NCBI GenBank assembly: GCA_035714085.1
Contig: DASTMP010000215.1
Location: forward strand, 1 to 64,000
Origin: JAJVID01 sp035714085
Lineage (GTDB): Bacteria > Acidobacteriota > Blastocatellia > RBC074
DNA: 64,000 nt
Reading direction: 5' to 3'
The first letter of the stretch is position 1. Every line of letters begins with the position of its first letter. Of this stretch, positions 20,228 to 30,144 are shown in pieces. Below the pieces are notes generated by a model. It saw only the letters and a list, made by a program, of their open reading frames with translations, was not told where the DNA came from and did no database searches. Made by a program: the position numbers and the translations under genes.

Positions 20228-23200
20228 GGAGATCGGCGGACTTTTCCACGCCGCCCTGGAACTCGACCCTTCTGAACGGACCGGATTTCTACGCCATGCG
20301 TGCGCCGACGATGACGACCTGTATCAACAGGTGTCATCTTTGCTCATATTGGAGCGAACGGCTGAAGATTTTATTGAGGTCCCCGTCTGGCAGACACATT
20401 CGGAGCCGCTGGATGATTCAAACAGCCCAAGAGAGGGCAAAGTAAAATACTGCCCCAGGTGCCAACGACGTTATCCCGGTCGGCAGCGGATATGCCCGGA
20501 GGACGATCAACGGCTCTCTCTGCCGGACCCGTACCATCTCGTCGGCCGAATTCTCGCCGACAAATATCGGATCGAAGCGCTCGTCGGCATCGGCGGCATG
20601 GGCGCCGTGTACAACGCCTATCACCTCGGGATAGACCGTCCGGTGGCTTTCAAAATTCTGCAGCCCAATGTGGCGATCAGCAACGACCGGATGGTCAACC
20701 TGTTTGAACGGGAGGCGAAGGTTGTCGGCCATCTTTATCATGAGAACATCGCCGACATCAAAGACGCCGGACGCGCCTCTGACGGAATCGCCTACATCAT
20801 CATGGAATGGCTCGACGGTTACACTCTCGATGAAGAGCTCGCCGCGTCGGCCCCTTTCGCCATGGAGCGCGCCGCCGGAATCCTTCGGCAGATAAGCGCC
20901 GCGCTGGAAGCCGCTCATGCCAAACAGATCGTCCACTGCGACCTCAAGCCCTCAAATATTATGCTCAACACGGGGCCGGCCGGCCGTGAGTTGGTTAAAG
21001 TGCTCGATTTCGGGATCGCTAAAATTATGACCGATCCGGCAGGCTCGCTCGTGTCGGCGGCGATGGGAACGCCGCATTACGCCAGCCCGGAACAGTTGCA
21101 GGTAGGCCGCACGGTGGACGCCCGTTCGGACATCTATTCGCTCGGGGTAATCCTGTTTCAGATGTTGACCGGGAAGCTCCCATTTCAAGCCGGATCAGTG
21201 CGCGAGCTGATCAACCGGCAGATGGAGGCGCCGGCTCGAATCTCCGAATTGCGGCCTGAAACGCCCGTCGCAATCCAGCGAATCGTCAACCAAATGCTGG
21301 CGATCGAACCGGGCGGGCGCCCGCAATCGGCGTCAGGCGTGTCCGCAATCGTTGATCAGGCGATGCGCGATCGAATTGAAACACAGTCCGTGGCGCCGGC
21401 GCCCGGATCAGAGCCTTACTGGAACCATTCCGCAGGGCCTGCAGGGCCCTCAGTGAGGCGACTGTCTGTTGGCCGCGAGGCGGAGTGCGCGGAATTACAG
21501 GCTAGTTTCGAGTCGGTCGCCGCCGGCCACGGCCAGTTGGTGTGCGTCACAGGCGAGCCAGGGATCGGCAAAACGACGGTCGTCGAAGAGTTTCTCAATG
21601 AAGCGTCCGCCGGCGGCCGAAGCCGCTTCATCGCGCGCGGGCGATGCTCGGAACGCCTGGAGGGAACGGGCGCCTATTTGCCGCTGCTCGAAGCGATGGA
21701 AGGGTTGATCCGCAGTCAGAAGGGACCAGCGCGAGAGGACGTTGATCGGCTTATGGAGCGGACCGCGCCGAGCTGGCGAGCGCAGATTACGCGGCGCCCT
21801 CTCACGCCGGAGGGCGCCGAGCCGCCTCGCTCTGAAAGGATGGCCGCCTCGTTGGAACAGATGAAATGGGAGTTGAAGGCGTTTTTTCAGGAACTCTCTC
21901 TTCGCCAACCGGTGGTCCTCTTCCTCGACGATATACACTGGTCTGACATCTCCACGATTGACCTACTCGCTTTTCTGGGGAGCAAATTCGATCAACTGAG
22001 GATGCTGATTGTCGTGACTTACCGCCCCTCGGAGTTGTTGCTCGCGCGAAGCCCCTTTATGCAAGTCATGTTGGATTTTCAATCACGCGGTCTGCGCCGC
22101 GAAATCGGGCTTCGCTTCTTCAGCCGCGGTGAGATCGAGCGTTATCTTTCGGTCGAGTTTCCGGGACACAACTTCCCGCAGGAATTTCCCGATTTCATTC
22201 AGGAGAAGACGGAAGGGAATCCTCTCTTTATGGTCGACCTGATACGCTATCTGCGCGATCGCGACGTCATTCATCGGGAGGGCGAGAGCTGGACGCTGGC
22301 GGAGGCGATTCCTGATATCGGACCGGAATTGCCGGAATCGGTCCGTGGGATGATCCAGCGGAAGATCAACCAGCTCGACGACGCCGACCTGCGGTTGCTG
22401 ACGGCGGCCAGCGTTCAATGGCAGGAGATAGATTCCGCCGTGTTGTCCAAAGTTCTCGACATCGATTCGGGGCAGGTCGAAGAGCGGCTCCAGGCGCTCG
22501 ACGAAATACACGCTTTTGTCAGGTTTGTCGGCGAGCATGAGCTGCCGGACAAGACCTTGACCTTGCGCTACCGGTTTGTCCACGGGCTCTACCAGAACAT
22601 CCTTTACGCCTCCCTCAAACCGACGCGCAGAGCTGCATTAAGCGAAACAACGGCCGCGGCGCTCCTGGGCTTCTACAATGAGAAAAGCCATCCCATCGCC
22701 GCCGACCTTGCGCTCCTGTTTAAAGCGGCTCGCAAATTCTCTCGCGCCGCGGACTACTTTCTTCTCGCCGCGCAGAATGCGGCTAACGTCTTCGCCTATC
22801 AGGAAGCGATCGAACTGTCGCGTCGAGGCCTCGAGTCGCTCAAGAGCTTGCCGGACGCCCCGGAGCAGACGAATCAGGAGATGAGACTGCAGATCACCCT
22901 CGGAATGTCCTTGATCGCGGTTAAAGGCTACGCCACTCCGGATGTGGAAAGAGCCTTCACTCGAGCGCGGGAGTTGTGTATGCGGACCGAGGCGTCGCCT
23001 CAGGTCTTCCCGGTCTTGAGAGGGCTCAGCCTGTTTTACAGCACGCGACCGAAATTGGACGAAGCGCGAAAGTTGGGAGAGCAACTGCTGCGTCTCGCCG
23101 AAGGCCAGCAGGATACTTCTATCCATATGGAGGCGCTCTTCTCGCTCAGCTTCACGCTCTTCTTTATGGGAGAATTCGCCGCTTCGCTCGAATGCGCGGA

Positions 23201-24128
23201 ACGAGAGATCGATCTCGACAGCCGTATCGATCAAACCACGCCGTACGATCAAAGCGCGACCATCGGTTGCCTGGCGGTCGCGAGCCTGGCGTTATGGGCG
23301 CTCGGGTTTCCTGATCAGGCGCTCGTCAGGAGTCGCCAAGGTGTCACTTTGGCTCGGCGCCTTTCCCAACCCTTCAACATCGCCCGTTCCCTTGCCTACG
23401 AGGCGCTTCTACTCTTGCTTCGGGGAGATTGGAACGCCAGCGTCGACTCGGCGAGGGAAGCGATCAACCTCTCCCGGCAATACGGCTTTTCGTACTGGAT
23501 GGCGATGGCATCCATTTACCTCGGCTATACGCTCTTCAAGCAGGGACAAAGAGAGGAAGGAATCCGGATATTGCGCGGGGGATTGGCGGCCGAAACCGCG
23601 ACTGGAGCGGAGATAGGACGGCCCTATTTCCTTGCTTTGCTCGCCGAGGCGCTCGCGGCGGTGGGGCAGTTCGATGAAGGAGTAGCCATGATTGACAGTT
23701 CCTTTGCATTGGTAAATAGCACTTCCGAACGCTTCGCTCATTCGGATATTTGTCGCGTCAAAGGCGAGCTGCTGCTTGCCAGCCAGATCAAAACGCATAC
23801 TCCTGTTCCGGAAATGGCCGATCCGGAGACGGCCGGTCAAGCGAAGCCCCAGCCGGCGTCGGAGACAGATTCAGAAGAGGCCATCGAGACAGCCCGTCGA
23901 ATCTATGCCGAGGCGGAAGACTTTTTTCGCCAGGCCATCGAAAGCGCTCGGATTCGACAAGCGAAGTCGATTGAACTCCGGGCCGTGATTTGTTTGAGCC
24001 GGCTTCTTCAAAATCAGGGAAGGAAAGAGGAAGCCCGGCAAATTCTCTCGGAGATCTGCGGGTGGTTTACGGAAGGGAGCGATACGATGGATCTGAGAAC
24101 AGCCAGAGCGTTACTTTCCGCCTTCTAA
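20208..24128 (+). CDS. Serine/threonine kinase fused to AAA ATPase and TPR domains
   Basis: 1306 residues, no membrane segment. An N-terminal helical segment typical of acidobacterial kinases (1-50) and a Cys-rich knuckle CPRCQRRYPGRQRIC (82-96) precede a protein kinase domain (about 115-390). The kinase has glycine loop GIGGMGAVY, lysine in VAFKI (149), catalytic loop HCDLKPSN (243-250), DFG (267-269) and ASPEQ. The catalytic loop has Cys where Arg of HRD is usual, so this is a non-RD kinase that may not need activation-loop phosphorylation. An AAA/STAND-type ATPase follows, with Walker A GEPGIGKTT (449-457) and Walker B VVLFLDDIHW, then TPR-like helices to the end (about 820-1300). Coupling to the ECF sigma factor suggests that it controls or is expressed with that regulator. 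Confidence 0.9.
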   Translation: MTPERHEEIGGLFHAALELDPSERTGFLRHACADDDDLYQQVSSLLILERTAEDFIEVPVWQTHSEPLDDSNSPREGKVKYCPRCQRRYPGRQRICPEDDQRLSLPDPYHLVGRILADKYRIEALVGIGGMGAVYNAYHLGIDRPVAFKILQPNVAISNDRMVNLFEREAKVVGHLYHENIADIKDAGRASDGIAYIIMEWLDGYTLDEELAASAPFAMERAAGILRQISAALEAAHAKQIVHCDLKPSNIMLNTGPAGRELVKVLDFGIAKIMTDPAGSLVSAAMGTPHYASPEQLQVGRTVDARSDIYSLGVILFQMLTGKLPFQAGSVRELINRQMEAPARISELRPETPVAIQRIVNQMLAIEPGGRPQSASGVSAIVDQAMRDRIETQSVAPAPGSEPYWNHSAGPAGPSVRRLSVGREAECAELQASFESVAAGHGQLVCVTGEPGIGKTTVVEEFLNEASAGGRSRFIARGRCSERLEGTGAYLPLLEAMEGLIRSQKGPAREDVDRLMERTAPSWRAQITRRPLTPEGAEPPRSERMAASLEQMKWELKAFFQELSLRQPVVLFLDDIHWSDISTIDLLAFLGSKFDQLRMLIVVTYRPSELLLARSPFMQVMLDFQSRGLRREIGLRFFSRGEIERYLSVEFPGHNFPQEFPDFIQEKTEGNPLFMVDLIRYLRDRDVIHREGESWTLAEAIPDIGPELPESVRGMIQRKINQLDDADLRLLTAASVQWQEIDSAVLSKVLDIDSGQVEERLQALDEIHAFVRFVGEHELPDKTLTLRYRFVHGLYQNILYASLKPTRRAALSETTAAALLGFYNEKSHPIAADLALLFKAARKFSRAADYFLLAAQNAANVFAYQEAIELSRRGLESLKSLPDAPEQTNQEMRLQITLGMSLIAVKGYATPDVERAFTRARELCMRTEASPQVFPVLRGLSLFYSTRPKLDEARKLGEQLLRLAEGQQDTSIHMEALFSLSFTLFFMGEFAASLECAEREIDLDSRIDQTTPYDQSATIGCLAVASLALWALGFPDQALVRSRQGVTLARRLSQPFNIARSLAYEALLLLLRGDWNASVDSAREAINLSRQYGFSYWMAMASIYLGYTLFKQGQREEGIRILRGGLAAETATGAEIGRPYFLALLAEALAAVGQFDEGVAMIDSSFALVNSTSERFAHSDICRVKGELLLASQIKTHTPVPEMADPETAGQAKPQPASETDSEEAIETARRIYAEAEDFFRQAIESARIRQAKSIELRAVICLSRLLQNQGRKEEARQILSEICGWFTEGSDTMDLRTARALLSAF

Positions 24129-24630
24129 AGCGTTTTTCACTCGGGTATTCAGGAAAACAAACCACGAGGAACACGGGGATGCAACTATATCTTCGGACTC
24201 AGCCGACAGGCTGAGTCCGAAGATATAGTTGTGGGAAGAGCGCTGGCAGAAGTCACGGCGATTCTCTCGGGTCGAGCTGCGCTCTTGGTCTATCTAAGCA
24301 GCCTCATTGTCCAACCTTATTTCATCTACTTGGAAACCGCTGGAGATATCGAGATCACCCCATCTGACACTAAGCTCGTGAAATACTTTTTCGATTATGG
24401 CATCAGTTATTGGAGAAGGTGTTTGAACATGGAGTTGATTAATCCAACCTGAAGCCAGGAGCGGCGCAATCATATTGCCCAGGTTGGCGCGGCGGATAGA
24501 ATTTCTCGGAAGGCTTGGGCGCCTTGCGTTCTACATTCCATAGCTCTCGATCAATATGGTCGCGAAATTTCCCGGTATCCTTTCGACTCTGGTTCTAGAG
24601 CGCCTTATAACCAACTCGCTTAAAGCTCCG
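24129..24630. other. Intergenic region with repeats and no convincing gene
   Basis: It contains a perfect 23-bp inverted repeat (24182-24231). A stretch from about 24379 (GTGAAATACTTTTTCGATTA) resembles the region at 455 upstream of the first surface protein gene. A 73-codon plus-strand frame (24231-24452) lacks recognisable features and starts inside the inverted repeat, so I do not call it a gene. From 24631 the duplicated leader of the surface-protein genes begins. Confidence 0.55.
24182..24231. repeat. Perfect 23-bp inverted repeat with a 4-nt loop
   Basis: The arms 24182-24204 and 24209-24231 are exact reverse complements around the loop GACA. It lies 54 bp after the kinase stop. It could act as a terminator or mRNA 3' stabiliser, but no U tract follows on the plus strand. 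The perfection and length favour a recently copied palindromic element. Confidence 0.8.
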
Positions 24631-24791
24631 GCGCAACTTGACCGAGGTCTTCAACGGCTGCTTTCTTGCAATTTTACGCAGTGTAATTCTCGCTAAATAT
24701 GACGTTTTTATCGCCTTTTACCCCTTTTCAAAGACGAGCAACGCTTTCCCCAACATCACAATGGATGTTCAGCGCTTGAACTGAGGTATAT
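24631..24791 (+). promoter_or_regulatory. Upstream leader block shared with the paralogous gene (copy 1)
   Basis: This 161-bp segment runs to the start codon and is closely similar over its full length to 29984-30144, also 161 bp, in front of the second beta-helix gene. The central A/T-rich part and the final TTCAGCG..TGAACTGAGGT with the ribosome site are the best conserved. A possible -35/-10 pair is TTTACG..TAAATA here and TTTACA..TAATAT in copy 2, with only 15-bp spacing, so that assignment is weak. Shared control of the two genes is inferred. Confidence 0.6.
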
Positions 24792-27700
24792 ATGACCGAA
24801 GGGTTTCAGAGGTTCACCAAACGATATGTCAACGTCTTAGTGGTTCTTATAGGGCTGACTGTTGTAGGTTCGATTCTGCTCTACTCCGGGTGCGGTATGG
24901 TAAGCAGCCCCAACACTCCGGCGAGTCCAACCCCGACTCCAACTCCAACCCCGACTCCGACTCCAACCCCGACTCCCGACACGACGCCGCCGACATCGAC
25001 GATCACGTCCCCCAAAGAAGGGGCGATTATACTAATCGGAATCCAGTTTGCCATCACCGGGACTGCGAGTGACGCCGTCGGCGGGTCGGTGGCCAAGGTC
25101 GAAGTGTCGGTGGACGGCGGCGATAACTACAGCGCGGCCACGGGGACGAACGCCTGGAGTTATAAATGGCTGCCCACAACGCCAGGACCAGTGACGATCA
25201 GAAGCCGAGCGGTGGACAACACCGGAAACGCGCAGGATCCTCCGGCGGAAATTCACGTCACAGTCAGGTCTCCCATTCCCATCAGGGTGCCTTCGGATCA
25301 GCCGACCATCCAGGCGGCCATCAATGTCGCGGAGTACGGTGATACGGTGCGGGTCGCCCCAGGAACCTATCCCGAAAATATCAACTTTGGAGGGAAGGCC
25401 ATCACCGTTACCAGTGAACGGGGGCCTCTAGTCACGTTTATTGATGGGAGGAACGCCAATACAGTAGTCGTCTTTAATTCGGGAGAGGGACGCGACTCCG
25501 TTCTCAATGGATTCACGTTGCAAAACGGCAGATCGGGGGTACCCGGTGAGAGGGGCGGCATCATGGTCAAGGACTCCTCTCCAACAATTACTAACAATGT
25601 GATCAGGAACAATCGGGCATGCGACGGAAGTGGTATCGGGATCTTTTTTGGTTCACCATTAATACAACTGAACACCATCACCAACAATGTCAATGACAGC
25701 ACGATTTTCTGTAGTGGAGGAGGTGGTGGTGGAATCAGCATCGACGGGGCTGGTTCTGCAGAGATCCTCGACAATGTGATCTCCAACAACATGAATCCGA
25801 CTGGAGATGGAGGCGGCATCTTCATCTCTCTGGTTGGAACCCCGATCGTCAAAAGGAATGTCATCAAGGGGAATAATGCCGGAGGTCGGGGAGGCGGCAT
25901 CTACAACGTCAATCCTTCGGATGCCCTGATCGCGGAGAATCTCATCACCGGCAATCAGGCCTCTGAGGGCGGAGGTCTCTACTGGATAGTTCCCCAAGGC
26001 AGCCGCGGACCGATACTCGTCAATAACACGATTGCCGACAACAACGCCACCTCATTTGGTTCCGGTATCGTTGCCGATGGATTCGATGCGCAGACGGAAC
26101 TGACCAATAACATAATAGTCGCAAAACCCGGGCAAGTCGGTCTCTACTGTGGCGGCTTATTCAATCAGGATCAACCGACCATCCGATTCAACAATGTCTT
26201 CAGCGCCGGTGGAATGGCCTATGGGGGGAGTTGCTCCAATAAGACAGGGATGGACGGCAATATCTCCGCTGATCCCTTGTTCGTCAATCCCACTCAAGGC
26301 GACTATCATCTCCAACAAGGATCTCCCTCTATCGACGTCGGCGACAACCTGACACCCAATCTTCCGGATAAGGATCTGGACGGAGATACCCGAATTCTAG
26401 ATGGCGACAGCAATGGAACCGCAATCGTCGATATGGGAGTAGACGAATTTCGTAGGCCTATCAGAGTGCCTTCGGATCAGCCAACCATCCAGGCGGCCAT
26501 AAATGTCGCGACCGATGGTGATACTGTTCTGGTCGCGCCCGGAACCTATGCTGAAAATATTGACTTTAGAGGGAAGGCCATTACCGTTACTAGTGAAAGC
26601 GGGCCTCGAGACACAATTATTGATGGGGGGAACGTTGATTCGGTAGTCTTATTTATTTCGGGAGAGGGACGCCACTCCGTTCTCAATGGATTCACGTTGC
26701 AAAACGGCAGGGAGCCCGATAGGTCCTTAGAGGGAGGCGGCATCACGATCCAGAACTCCTCTCCAACGATCACAAACAATAAGATCACGAACAATCAGGC
26801 ATGCTTCGGAGGCGGCATCGGGATGGGTTTTAGTTCGCCATTGATACAACGAAACACCATCACCGGCAACAGCAATATTAGTGTCTGTAGCGGAGGAAAT
26901 GGTGGTGGAATCAGCATCCGGGGGGAGGCTTCTTCTGTTCCATTAGAGATCCTCGACAATGAGATCTCCGACAATGGATTGATAAATACTTCATCTGGAG
27001 GCGGCATCTACATGAATGGGGCCGAAATCCCGTTTATCAAAAGGAATATCATCAAGGGGAATAATGCCTCGAATCAGGGAGGCGGCATCTACATTATCAA
27101 TGCTTCCGATGCGCTGATCGCGGAGAATCTCATTACCGGCAATCATGCTTTTGCTGGCGGAGGTGTCTACTGGTTAACCGGCGGACCGATACTTGTCAAT
27201 AACACGATTGCCGACAATAACGCCACAAACGGTTCCGGCATCTTTGCCGATGGAAATGATGGCCGGACAGAACTGACCAATAACATAATAGTCGCCAATC
27301 CCGGGCAATCCGGTCTCTACTGTAGGGACTTCGACGGCCATATCGGCTCGATCATCCAATCCAACAATATCTTCAGCGCCAGCGGAATGGCCTATGGCGG
27401 TAGTTGCGCCGATATGACAGGGACGAACGGCAACATCTCCGCTGATCCACTGTTCACCAATCCCACTCAAGGCGACTATCATCTCCAACTGGGGTCTCCC
27501 TCCATCGACTCCGGCGACAACCTGACGCCCAATCTTCCGGATACGGATCTAGACGGACATCCCAGAATTCTCGATGGCGACGGCAATGGAACCGCAATCG
27601 TCGATATGGGGGTATACGAATTCACATTCCATGACGTGACGCCGCCGACTTCGACAATCACGTCCCCATCCACAGGAGCGATTGTTTTAACCGGAACCAC

Positions 27701-29843
27701 AATCAACATCACCGGGATTGCGAGCGATGCTGGCGTTGGGACAGTGGTCAGGGTTGAAGTATCAGTGGATGGCGGCGCTACATGGAACGTGGCTACTGGA
27801 ACGACCGCATGGAGTTATAACTGGAGGCCTATTCTGTCCGGCCAGGCAACGATCAAAAGCCGAGCGGTCGACAACAGCGGAAATGTACAGGATCCTCCAG
27901 CGGAGATTACCGTCACAATCCAGGATGGGACACCGCCAACTTCGACAATCACGTCACTAACAGAAGGGGCGATTGTAGCAGTCGGAATCCCTGTCGCCAT
28001 CACTGGAACTGCGAGCGACGCTGGCGACGGGTCGGTGGACAGGGTTGAAGTATCAGTGGATGGCGGCTCTACCTGGAACGTGGCTACTGGAACGACCGCA
28101 TGGAGTTATAACTGGACGCCTACTCTGTCCGGAACCGCAACGATCAAGAGCCGGGCGATCGACAACAGCGGAAATGTCCAGAATCCTCCGGCGCAGGTTA
28201 GAGTCATAATCCAGGATGGGACGCGGCCGACTTCGACAATCACGTCCCCAAGAGCCGGAGCGACTGTGTCAACCGGAACCACAGTCAGCATCACTGGGAC
28301 TGCGAGCGATGCCATCGGTGGGACGATAGCCCAGGTCGACGTGTCGGTGGACGGTGGCTCTACCTATAGCACGGCCACGGGGAGGACCTCATGGAGCTTT
28401 AACTGGACGCCCACCACGCCGGGACCGGTGACGATCAGAAGTCGCGCGGTCGACGACAGCGGAAATCAGCAGGATCCTCCTGCGGAGATTACTGTCACAG
28501 TCAGGCTTCCCATCAGAGTGCCTTCGGATCAGCCGACCATCCAGGCGGCCATCGATGCCGCGAGCAACGGGGATACGGTGCTGGTGGCGCCCGGAACCTA
28601 CCGTGAAAATATCAATTTTGGAGGGAAGGCTATTACCGTTAGGAGTGAAAGTGGGCCTCAAGTCACGATTATTGATGGAGGCGCCGCCGATTCAGTAGTC
28701 CGCTTTACTTCGGGAGAGGGGCGCGACTCCATTCTCAATGGATTCACCTTGCAAAATGGCAGAGCGGATCCGAGTCAGGGATTAGGTGATGGAGGCGGTA
28801 TTATTGTTGGGGGGGGCTGCTCTCCGACAATCACAAACAATGAGGTCAGGAACAATCATGCATCCAGCGGAGGCGGCATCGCGATCCTTTCCGGTTCGCC
28901 ATTAATACGACTAAACACCATCAGCGGCAACAGCAATAATCTCAGTAGTGGAGGAACTGCTGGTGGCGGAATCTACATTCAGGGATCTGGCTCTGCGGAG
29001 ATCCTCGACAATGTGATCTCCGACAATGCGAGTCACTTTGGAGCCGGCATCGGCCTATTCTCGGCTGGAACCCCGATCGTCAAAAGGAATATCATCAAGG
29101 GGAATAATGCCAGCCAGGGAGGCGGCCTCTGGATAGTGAATGATTCGGACCCTCTGATCGTCCAGAATATCATCACCGGTAATCAGGCCTCCGACGGCGG
29201 AGGAGTCTACTGGGTAGGCTCCAGGGGACCGATATTCGTCAATAACACGATTGCCGACAACAACGCCACCTCATTCGGTTCCGGCATCTTTGCCGAAGGA
29301 TCCAGCGGCCGGACGCAACTGACTAATAACATAATAGTCGCAAAACCCGGGCAGGCCGCTTTCTACTGTGGCAATTTAAGCGGCCAGAATCAGGCGATCA
29401 TCCGATTCAACAATATCTTCAGCAGCGGCGGAATGGCCTATGGCGGGACTTGCTCCGATAAGACAGGGACGGACGGCAACATCTCCGCTGATCCCCTGTT
29501 CACCGATCCCGCTCAAGGCAACTATCATCTACAACAGGGGGCTCCCTCTATCGACTCCGGCGACAACCTGGCGCCCAATCTTCCAGATAAGGATTTAGAC
29601 GGAAATCCCAGGATCCTGGACGGCGACGGTGATGGAAACGCATCCGTCGATATGGGAGTTTACGAATTTCTTGCGCCTTCCAGCTTTAAGATCAGCCTTC
29701 AGCTGGATCGTAGGAGCGGGATGAGGCGCGACTCTCATATCCGGTTCTGTGATGGCGTGGGGGTGAGATTCCCCCGCGCTACTCGACTCTTTGTCGGTGG
29801 CATAACGGCGGGCTACCAATTCACAGGTCAAGCGAGTAATTAG
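24792..29843 (+). CDS. Giant lipoprotein-like surface protein with three parallel beta-helix modules
   Basis: 1683 residues. The N-terminus MTEGFQRFTKRY, a hydrophobic helix and LLYSGCG form an export signal with a near-lipobox, followed by a Thr-Pro linker. Then: Ig-like domain 1, beta-helix modules 1 (DNA 25286-26455) and 2 (26462-27632), three tandem Ig-like domains (27640-28505), and beta-helix module 3 (28513-29670). Each module is about 390 residues, opens with IRVPSDQPTIQAAI and GDTVLVAPGTY, has many GGGI/NNTI-type helix coils, and ends near DGDGNGTAIVDMGVYEF. Such right-handed helices occur in polysaccharide lyases and adhesins; no catalytic site is evident. Function is probably surface binding or glycan processing. 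The last ~45 residues are unrelated to the module. Confidence 0.85.
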   Translation: MTEGFQRFTKRYVNVLVVLIGLTVVGSILLYSGCGMVSSPNTPASPTPTPTPTPTPTPTPTPDTTPPTSTITSPKEGAIILIGIQFAITGTASDAVGGSVAKVEVSVDGGDNYSAATGTNAWSYKWLPTTPGPVTIRSRAVDNTGNAQDPPAEIHVTVRSPIPIRVPSDQPTIQAAINVAEYGDTVRVAPGTYPENINFGGKAITVTSERGPLVTFIDGRNANTVVVFNSGEGRDSVLNGFTLQNGRSGVPGERGGIMVKDSSPTITNNVIRNNRACDGSGIGIFFGSPLIQLNTITNNVNDSTIFCSGGGGGGISIDGAGSAEILDNVISNNMNPTGDGGGIFISLVGTPIVKRNVIKGNNAGGRGGGIYNVNPSDALIAENLITGNQASEGGGLYWIVPQGSRGPILVNNTIADNNATSFGSGIVADGFDAQTELTNNIIVAKPGQVGLYCGGLFNQDQPTIRFNNVFSAGGMAYGGSCSNKTGMDGNISADPLFVNPTQGDYHLQQGSPSIDVGDNLTPNLPDKDLDGDTRILDGDSNGTAIVDMGVDEFRRPIRVPSDQPTIQAAINVATDGDTVLVAPGTYAENIDFRGKAITVTSESGPRDTIIDGGNVDSVVLFISGEGRHSVLNGFTLQNGREPDRSLEGGGITIQNSSPTITNNKITNNQACFGGGIGMGFSSPLIQRNTITGNSNISVCSGGNGGGISIRGEASSVPLEILDNEISDNGLINTSSGGGIYMNGAEIPFIKRNIIKGNNASNQGGGIYIINASDALIAENLITGNHAFAGGGVYWLTGGPILVNNTIADNNATNGSGIFADGNDGRTELTNNIIVANPGQSGLYCRDFDGHIGSIIQSNNIFSASGMAYGGSCADMTGTNGNISADPLFTNPTQGDYHLQLGSPSIDSGDNLTPNLPDTDLDGHPRILDGDGNGTAIVDMGVYEFTFHDVTPPTSTITSPSTGAIVLTGTTINITGIASDAGVGTVVRVEVSVDGGATWNVATGTTAWSYNWRPILSGQATIKSRAVDNSGNVQDPPAEITVTIQDGTPPTSTITSLTEGAIVAVGIPVAITGTASDAGDGSVDRVEVSVDGGSTWNVATGTTAWSYNWTPTLSGTATIKSRAIDNSGNVQNPPAQVRVIIQDGTRPTSTITSPRAGATVSTGTTVSITGTASDAIGGTIAQVDVSVDGGSTYSTATGRTSWSFNWTPTTPGPVTIRSRAVDDSGNQQDPPAEITVTVRLPIRVPSDQPTIQAAIDAASNGDTVLVAPGTYRENINFGGKAITVRSESGPQVTIIDGGAADSVVRFTSGEGRDSILNGFTLQNGRADPSQGLGDGGGIIVGGGCSPTITNNEVRNNHASSGGGIAILSGSPLIRLNTISGNSNNLSSGGTAGGGIYIQGSGSAEILDNVISDNASHFGAGIGLFSAGTPIVKRNIIKGNNASQGGGLWIVNDSDPLIVQNIITGNQASDGGGVYWVGSRGPIFVNNTIADNNATSFGSGIFAEGSSGRTQLTNNIIVAKPGQAAFYCGNLSGQNQAIIRFNNIFSSGGMAYGGTCSDKTGTDGNISADPLFTDPAQGNYHLQQGAPSIDSGDNLAPNLPDKDLDGNPRILDGDGDGNASVDMGVYEFLAPSSFKISLQLDRRSGMRRDSHIRFCDGVGVRFPRATRLFVGGITAGYQFTGQASN

Positions 29844-29983
29844 TCGCCCCTCAAAAAGCCTCGCCTCAGACGGCGGCAAAACGACGGCAGCTGAAAGGCT
29901 GCAGGCCTTTCAGCTGCTTGAAAACAAGCCCTGAGATCCAGTTTTGCGGGGCGCAAGAGAAAGCTCTCAAGAGCTTCCTCCTG
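29844..29983. other. Gap between beta-helix genes, occupied by a dispersed repeat
   Basis: The 301-bp space between the two paralogous genes is made up of a copy of a dispersed repeat (29862-29969) and the duplicated leader (29984-30144). No coding region is visible. Confidence 0.6.
29862..29969 (+). repeat. Dispersed palindrome-containing repeat, copy A
   Basis: This ~108-bp segment aligns end to end with 43666-43770. Identical landmarks in order are CGCCTCAG, CGGCGG, CTTGAAAACAA, CCCTGAGA and GGGCGCAAGAG. In this copy the centre is a perfect 13-bp inverted repeat (29887-29899 and 29905-29917); in the other copy that centre is degenerate. It is non-coding and in the same orientation in both places. 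Confidence 0.75.
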
Positions 29984-30144
29984 GCGCAACTTGACCGAGG
30001 TCTTCTACCACCGCTTTCTTGCCATTTTACATGGCGTGATTCTCGCTAATATGACGTTTTTATCGACTTTTATCCTTTTTCAAAGACGAGCAACGCTTTC
30101 CCAAACATCAACAATGGATGTTCAGCGCCTGAACTGAGGTAAAT
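29984..30144 (+). promoter_or_regulatory. Upstream leader block shared with the paralogous gene (copy 2)
   Basis: It matches 24631-24791 closely and ends at the next start codon with the same TGAACTGAGGT ribosome-binding context. It begins right after the dispersed repeat copy A. The duplication of leader plus coding start shows the two genes arose by a segmental copy that included their regulatory region. Confidence 0.6.
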
